From Saturnia japonica (lineage: Eukaryota; Arthropoda; Insecta; Lepidoptera; Saturniidae), in assembly GCA_033032175.1 (NCBI GenBank), contig CM065304.1:14198001-14262000 (forward strand): a stretch of 64,000 bases of DNA, in the 5' to 3' direction. The translations under genes were made by a program, and so were the position numbers. A model generated the notes under the pieces. The model worked only from the letters and a program-made list of their open reading frames with translations, was not told where the DNA came from and ran no database searches. The first letter of the stretch is position 1. Each line of letters opens with the position of its first letter. This document shows, in pieces, positions 58,781 through 64,000 of the stretch.

Positions 58781-61700
58781 CACAGTGGGCTGAAATCGGA
58801 GCCTCCCTTTCATAGGATTTTAGAAAAATTAAATATGTTATTTCATAGTTTTAAGTATACAGTTTTGTCAAAACAGTCATATCATTGTATAATTTAGCGA
58901 TTTCAAGCTTTATTTTTACCTTCTACACCATATAATATGGACTTGTAAATATCAAATGTATGAAAATGGTTTTTATTTTCGTCATAACTTTTTTGTGTTT
59001 TGAGTTGTAAAGCTGAAACTTATACATATCGTTACTAGGGTGGTAATGAACCCTTAGGACCTTGACCCCGGGCGTCCCCGTTTAAAAGATATGAATTAAT
59101 GAAAAATGCATAATTAGGCACCACTTTCTTTGAAATTGAATTCACTACCAGTAGACATATTGTCAATTTTAATACCTAGTATAGCTATTGATAAAATAAG
59201 AGTTATTTAAAATCATGCCAACGCCTAATTTACTCATTACCTACAATCAAAAATTCGTTTTGAAACTTCAATAAATCTATTTTTATTTATTAATTAAGTC
59301 GTACATTACCTATAAATTTTAAGTACCTTATTTATTAAGCCATAAACTACTACTTTTGTTCGTTGTTTTTGTTTCACATTTTTAGCAAAATATTTTGGTT
59401 TTGCTAATTAGGGCAATTAGTTTATTTGTTTTGCTGTACATTATTATTGTTGTTTTTGTAGTAGTTGTTGTTGTATAGATTAGTTCTAGAGATCGATTAT
59501 GATTCTAAATGAAAGCGGTATAAATACCATGAGTAATTATATTTCATTTCATAAATCATCAAAACTCCGTACCCTAAAGTTATCCAGCGTTAATTTTAAT
59601 TTGTTCAATATGGAAGGACTGGTGTCAAATATCGACATTTTTGTGTTCATGAAGCATAATTCTTTTGATGCAAATAAATTATTTGAAAGATTGTTAACTT
59701 CTGTGAATTTTGCTCTGTCTAAAGAAGAAAAGACCGAACTTAAATCGTTTTGTGCAACTTATTCAAGTAATCTTAAACGAAAATGGAAATCGGCTAATTA
59801 TACAGGAAGTAATTTTTTACAAAAGTTTGCAAAGTGGTTAGACATAGATATCAAGTGGCCAGCATTTATTGACACATACATTGATCAGTTGAGAGATGAA
59901 GATGCATCAACGAATGTTTCCTTAGCATTACTACCTAGTACATCAGTAGAATACACTGTGCCTGATAGTGTATTTTTGTCACCCAAAACAAAGTCACCGA
60001 GAAAAGTATTCGCGGACCTGAGTCCACTTCAATAATGGAGAAGAACAGAAAATCTTATTAGCGAAAATGATTCTGCTACATTAGCGTACGCTCTGGCCAA
60101 GAAAGCCGCTGAAAAAAAAAACCACACTGACTTTTTTGAGTTACTAAAGCATTTAATTAAACACCCGCAAAAATACTTCGAGCATGCCTAAACCCTACAA
60201 AGCGAACTTATTCTGCTGATGCAGCACTGGGTATATAAACGTCTTTGAAGTTATCAAAATGGCAATACGTAACACTAAGGCAGACTACAAAATACATGGG
60301 GTGTGATATTTTCCCATCATATATTGCAATACAGTCTGCGAAAAAGGATTGCTACGTGGAAAAAGAAGACATGTTGATAACAGATTGTGAAGTCAAGCTA
60401 AAACTTCAGTCTGTTCTGAACATTACAGTCAAGAGACTCTTAAAAACATTACCATTTCCAACAGAGGTTAGTGGTAGCAATTTAACTCTCATCAGTAAAT
60501 GGGGTTTTGATGGTGCATCTGGACAAAACAACTACAAACAAAAAATGATTGGGGATGATTCCAGTATCTTCATGTGTTCATTTGTACAGTTGAAACTGGT
60601 GAGAGAGGATACGGATGAAATTACATGGGAAAATCCCAATGCATCATCTAAATTTTACTGTCGACCTATTTATTTTAAAGTTCATAAAGGAAAGTAATTT
60701 AAATATAAAAGAAGAAATGCTGGCAGTTGAAAGGGAAATTGCTGCATTGCAGCCAACTGCTGTCAATGATACAAATGTGAAACACAGACTTCATATGACC
60801 ATGATAGATGGTAAGATAACTTCATATCTTTCAGATACCTCAACAACAACATGTGATATTTGTAAAGTGAAGCCGAAAGATATGAATGCCATCGACTTTG
60901 GAATTAAATGGCCGTGTGTGAAATTCTGTCCTCATATTAAAATATTTATTTATTTTTAAGTATTGTCTATCTTCCCTCCACGCCTGGATTAAATGCATGG
61001 AATGCGTATTGCATATTGCGTATCGCCTAGATTTCAAAAAATGGCAAGCCAAAAGAGACTATTTAAAGCAACTAGTAGATAACAAGAAAAAAATTATTCA
61101 AGAAAAGTTTCGAGATGAATTGGGACTGCTTGTAGATATAGTTAAACAAGGTGTGGGAACGACCAATGATGGGAACACCGCAAGAAGGTTTTTTTCAAAC
61201 CCTCAAGTAATTGCACAGATCACTGATGTTGATGAAGAACTCATCAGGAGATTTGCGGTGATTCTTCAGGTAGTCTCATGTGGAAAGTTTGTGGATGTGG
61301 AAAAGTTCCGGCAATATTGTTCTAAGCTCATAAATATGTCGAGTTATATCAGTGGTATTATATGCCTTCTAGCGTGCATAAATTACTCATGCATGGTGCA
61401 GACATAATTGAGCATAATAACTTTATCCCAATTGGCAAACTTTCTGAAGAGGCTTCTGAAGCACGCAATAAAGATTTTAAAAATTTTAGAGTATTCCACT
61501 AGAGAAAAATTAGTAGAATTGCAACAAATGAGGATATTATCCATAGTTTGTTAGTAACTTCTGAACCATACCTGTCCAGCCTAAGATAAGTCAACTTAGC
61601 CATAAACCGCTATCAGATGAAGCTAAATTGTTATTGGTAAATTCTACATCAGATAAAGATAATATAGAGTTTGCAGATGTAATAAATTTGTGTGCCTCTG

Positions 61701-62573
61701 AGTAATGTATGAGTGTAATTAAGTAGGTATTATCGGAACTATATGTATATCATAATTTTGTTATAAAATATTTTTATATATTTTGAATTTACATTTACAT
61801 CTTCTATTTAGAGGTACTTTTGAAATCGATAAGTTAAAATGAATATAAGATCTCATGTTATTTACACTGCTTTCAGAAATAACTTTTTAATCTTTTATAA
61901 CAAACATCAATATCAACGCAACAAATAAACGAATTACCCTAATTAGCAAAATCAAGACATTTTGGTACAAATGTGGAACACAAACAATCAAGAATAGTAG
62001 CAGGTAATGATAATTGTTGTTAATTTAAGTAGATAGTCCAAATTTATAGGTAATGTACAACTTTTAATAAAGAAAAATAGGTATATTGAAATTTTAAAAA
62101 GAATTCTGAATCGCATTTTTGAAAACGAAGTAGTAGGGTAAATCAGGGGTAACTTTATTAATCGATAACTGTAGCATTCAGGTCGAAAATAAACCTACAG
62201 ATTGATGATTTCACCTCAATACAATGTCATCAAAGTATGAAATTTTCATCAACAAATATCTGTTGAACGGGGACGCCCGGGGTCAAGGTGAAAGGTCCTG
62301 AGGGTTCATTACCACCCCAGTAACGACATGTATAAGTTTCAGCTTTACAACTCAAAACACAAAATAGTTATGACAAAAAGAAAATCCATTTTCATACATT
62401 TGAAATGTACAAGTCCACATTATATGGCGTAGAAGTTAAAAATAATGCTAGAAATTGCTAAATTATACAATGATATGACTATTTTGACAAAACTGTATAC
62501 TTAAAACTATGAAATACATATTTAATTTTTCTAAAATCCTATGAAAGGGAGGCTCCGATTTTAGCCCACTGTG
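58781..62573 (+). mobile_element. Transib (RAG1-like) transposon with ~300-bp inverted repeats
   Basis: Ends begin CACAGTGGGCTGAAATCGGA (left) and CACAGTGGGCTAAAATCGGA (right, reverse complement). The inverted repeats stay alignable for ~300 bp, for example GAGCCTCCCTTTCATAGGAT, TAAGTATACAGTTTTG and the block CCCCGGGCGTCCCCGTT / reverse partner near 59080 and 62268. Flanking 5-mers CGGCT (58776-58780) and TGGCG (62574-62578) each differ by one base from CGGCG, the favoured Transib target duplication. The inside encodes a broken RAG1-like transposase. CACAGTG equals the V(D)J recombination signal heptamer. Confidence 0.82.
59499..61705 (+). pseudogene. Transib/RAG1-like transposase, broken
   Basis: N-terminal frame 59499-60031 (178 codons) with FLQKFAKWLDIDIKWPAFID and KTKSPRKVFADLSPLQ, then a stop. 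ENDSATLAYALAKKAAEKKN follows, a frame change near 60190, then LKLSKWQYVTLR. RAG1-core-like blocks: LISKWGFDGASGQNNYKQ (Asp at the D600 position of RAG1), WENPNASSKFYCRPIYFK, a C-x2-C pair TCDICKVKPKDMN, SSLHAWIKCMECVLHIAYRL, NDGNTARRFFSNP, then SEEASEARNKDFKNFRVF holding the Glu expected near RAG1 E962. Several stops and frameshifts; ends at TAA 61703-61705. Alignment to RAG1 was done by eye. Confidence 0.78.
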
Positions 62574-62723
62574 TGGCGGACCGGAGGGGAGCAGCCATAC
62601 GGAGGCGTTCCCCTCTGTCAAAATGTAAGTCCACGCGGTCCTACGCGTCTAATAAAACTAGTTGAAACCGGACTGTTCACTAGATTAAATTTATCTGCGC
62701 AGCTGAATCGACTTCCCGTAAAA

Positions 62724-62805
62724 ATGCCGAATTATTCAGTTTTTTGCTGCAAAAAGAGATCTGCCACGTCAAATTTACAAAAAGATGGCATTACCTTTCA
62801 TACTT
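62724..62805 (+). pseudogene. THAP-type first exon, second example
   Basis: Reads MPNYSVFCCKKRSATSNLQK then DGITFH, followed by TAA and a GTAATT that may be a decayed donor. MP.(C)SVF.CK.RSATSNL.KDG.TFH is a THAP first exon pattern; the first zinc Cys is missing and Gly before the next Cys is Cys. It lies 150 bp right of the Transib end, in a more GC-rich stretch (62575-62720). Confidence 0.5.
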
Positions 62806-62869
62806 AAGTAATTTTAATTACGTTACTACTATTTACTTCTTCAAAAACTTAAAAGAAATACAATAATAA

Positions 62870-62960
62870 CTAGCTGACCCGGCGAACTTCGTACCGCCAT
62901 ATTTTATTTCTCTAATCGCAACTGAGGAAATTAAACCCTTCCGGTAAAATCGAATTAGCT
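62870..62960 (-). repeat. Helitron-type 3' end remnant
   Basis: ACTAGCTGACCCGGCGAACT is the reverse complement of a widespread moth repeat end with CTAG|T. It matches the degenerate end at 11612. The remainder of the element to the right is not recognisable. Confidence 0.45.
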
Positions 62961-63499
62961 AAATTGAAAATAAAACTGGAGTACTCAATTGATAAATTCA
63001 TATTGTTGTACAAAATACATTGCTGTAAATATTTTAACGATAGTTTAGTATACCTGTAGTGATTATAATAAGCACGTGCCTTTCAGCTACACGCATTGTC
63101 GAGGTTAGATAATTGAAATAAATTAATAAATTAGATAGAAATTAATGAATTTATTAATTAACAATTATCAGATTAAAAAATCAAAATAAAAATCTGATAG
63201 ACAATAATTAATTTTTATGATTGAAAAGAAAATTGTTAAAATATTAATAATTTAAAATGAAAAAAAATGCACGTTTATAAAGTTAAATCATTTATTCATA
63301 AGTGCGTTTATTTTAATTTCATTTGTTTATTTATTTATTTTTATTTATTATTAAAAAATGAATTGAAGTCTGCGAAATTTACACTCATGATGAAAATAAA
63401 ATCCCTCGCTCCTCCATGGCAAGGCTCTTCCCTGGAGTGTCAGGGGCGGTGTAATTTTATTAGATTTTCCAAGTAAAAACGCCTGCGTCTAATCTACGT

Positions 63500-64000
63500 T
63501 CACGTTCAGCCGCCACTTTGCTAACTATTCCGGTAAGGCGCTGAGCGATGGCTGTATTATAAGTGCGGCTCTCTTTCTATTGATTGAGGTTGCCCAGTAG
63601 GCGGTGTTGTCTGCAAAGAGGGCGAGCTCTGCTTTGCCGACCACCGGAACATCGTTGGTGTAGAGAGCGTAGAGCAGCGGGGACAGGCAACTGCCCTGCG
63701 GTACTCCTGCTGGCACCAGAATTTCTCTTGAGAGGTGAGTTTCGACCGAAATCCGCCCCCGACGTTCTTCTATAAATGATTGTACGATTGTAAAGAGTTT
63801 CTTTGTTATCGTAGTGGCTGTAGATAACTTGTACAGGAGTCTGTCGTGCCACACCCTGTCGAACGCCTTCTCCATGTCCAAGAACACCGCGGCGACATTT
63901 TCTTTCCTGTTGTGGCATGTGACAAGGATGTTGATTGCCCGTGTGAGCTGTAGTGTTGTAGAGTGTCCCTCTCTGAACCCAAATTGTTCTGGTCTTAGCG
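63500..64000 (-). pseudogene. Jockey-type non-LTR reverse transcriptase, runs off window
   Basis: Minus-strand reading from the window edge: RPEQFGFREGHSTTLQLTRA, then VFLDMEKAFDRVWHDRLLYK, LVPAGVPQGSCLSPLLYALY and LALFADNTAYWATSI. These are RT motifs with PQGS box; the catalytic box is FADN instead of FADD, so the second Asp is lost. The frame closes at ~63525. The 5' part lies beyond 64000. Confidence 0.8.

Overview
The window is nuclear DNA of an insect, most probably a moth or butterfly. The support is an AT-rich background, intron-rich animal gene structure, Helitrons with the lepidopteran-type ends (TCTATACTAATAT... and ...CTAGT), tRNA-derived SINEs, and a crowd of Tc1/mariner, hAT, BEL/Pao, Ty3/gypsy, Jockey-, RTE- and CR1-like remnants. 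The assignment to Lepidoptera is inference from repeat style, not from a marker gene.

Only one host gene is clear. It is a minus-strand endolysosomal chloride/proton antiporter of the ClC-3/4/5 class (Drosophila ClC-c type), whose exons lie between 52813 and 6317. I placed 13 common coding exons, from 28873 down to 6317, with GT/AG boundaries and matching codon phases. Three alternative 5' pieces also fit: an upstream exon at 52651-52813, a short first exon with its own ATG at 45356-45413, and a 30-nt microexon at 30037-30066. All three end in phase 1, so they can be combined freely. The short form adds up to 2277 nt including the stop (758 aa), the usual size for ClC-3/4/5. The gating glutamate, the proton glutamate, the anion-binding Ser and Tyr motifs and both CBS domains can be read.

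Layout: 1-3100 is AT-rich and gene-free with one MITE. 3117-5805 is a decayed hAT element with an 8-bp target duplication. 6317-9975 holds the CBS exons. 9976-19355 is one large intron with Helitrons, a THAP-like exon, a triplicated ~0.9-kb repeat and a CR1-like LINE. 19356-28873 holds the transporter-core exons, with a Tc1 remnant, a SINE and a DD41D mariner in its introns. 30067-45355 is a long intron with a Ty3/gypsy pol fragment, a second mariner in opposite orientation, Helitron debris and a 5-kb BEL/Pao fragment. 45414-52650 has a MITE, a Jockey-type RT fragment, a SINE, a Penelope-like endonuclease fragment and a nearly intact Tc1-type element. 52814-64000 is repeat-rich, with an RTE fragment, a complete Helitron, a mariner piece, a 3.8-kb Transib (RAG1-like) element with ~300-bp inverted repeats that begin CACAGTG, another THAP-like exon, and a Jockey-type RT that runs off the end.

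Apart from the antiporter, nothing here looks like a working host gene. Every transposase or polymerase frame I checked is interrupted. Most interesting are the Transib element, the alternative N-termini of the antiporter, and a Helitron-like family whose arms enclose different cargo in two copies.
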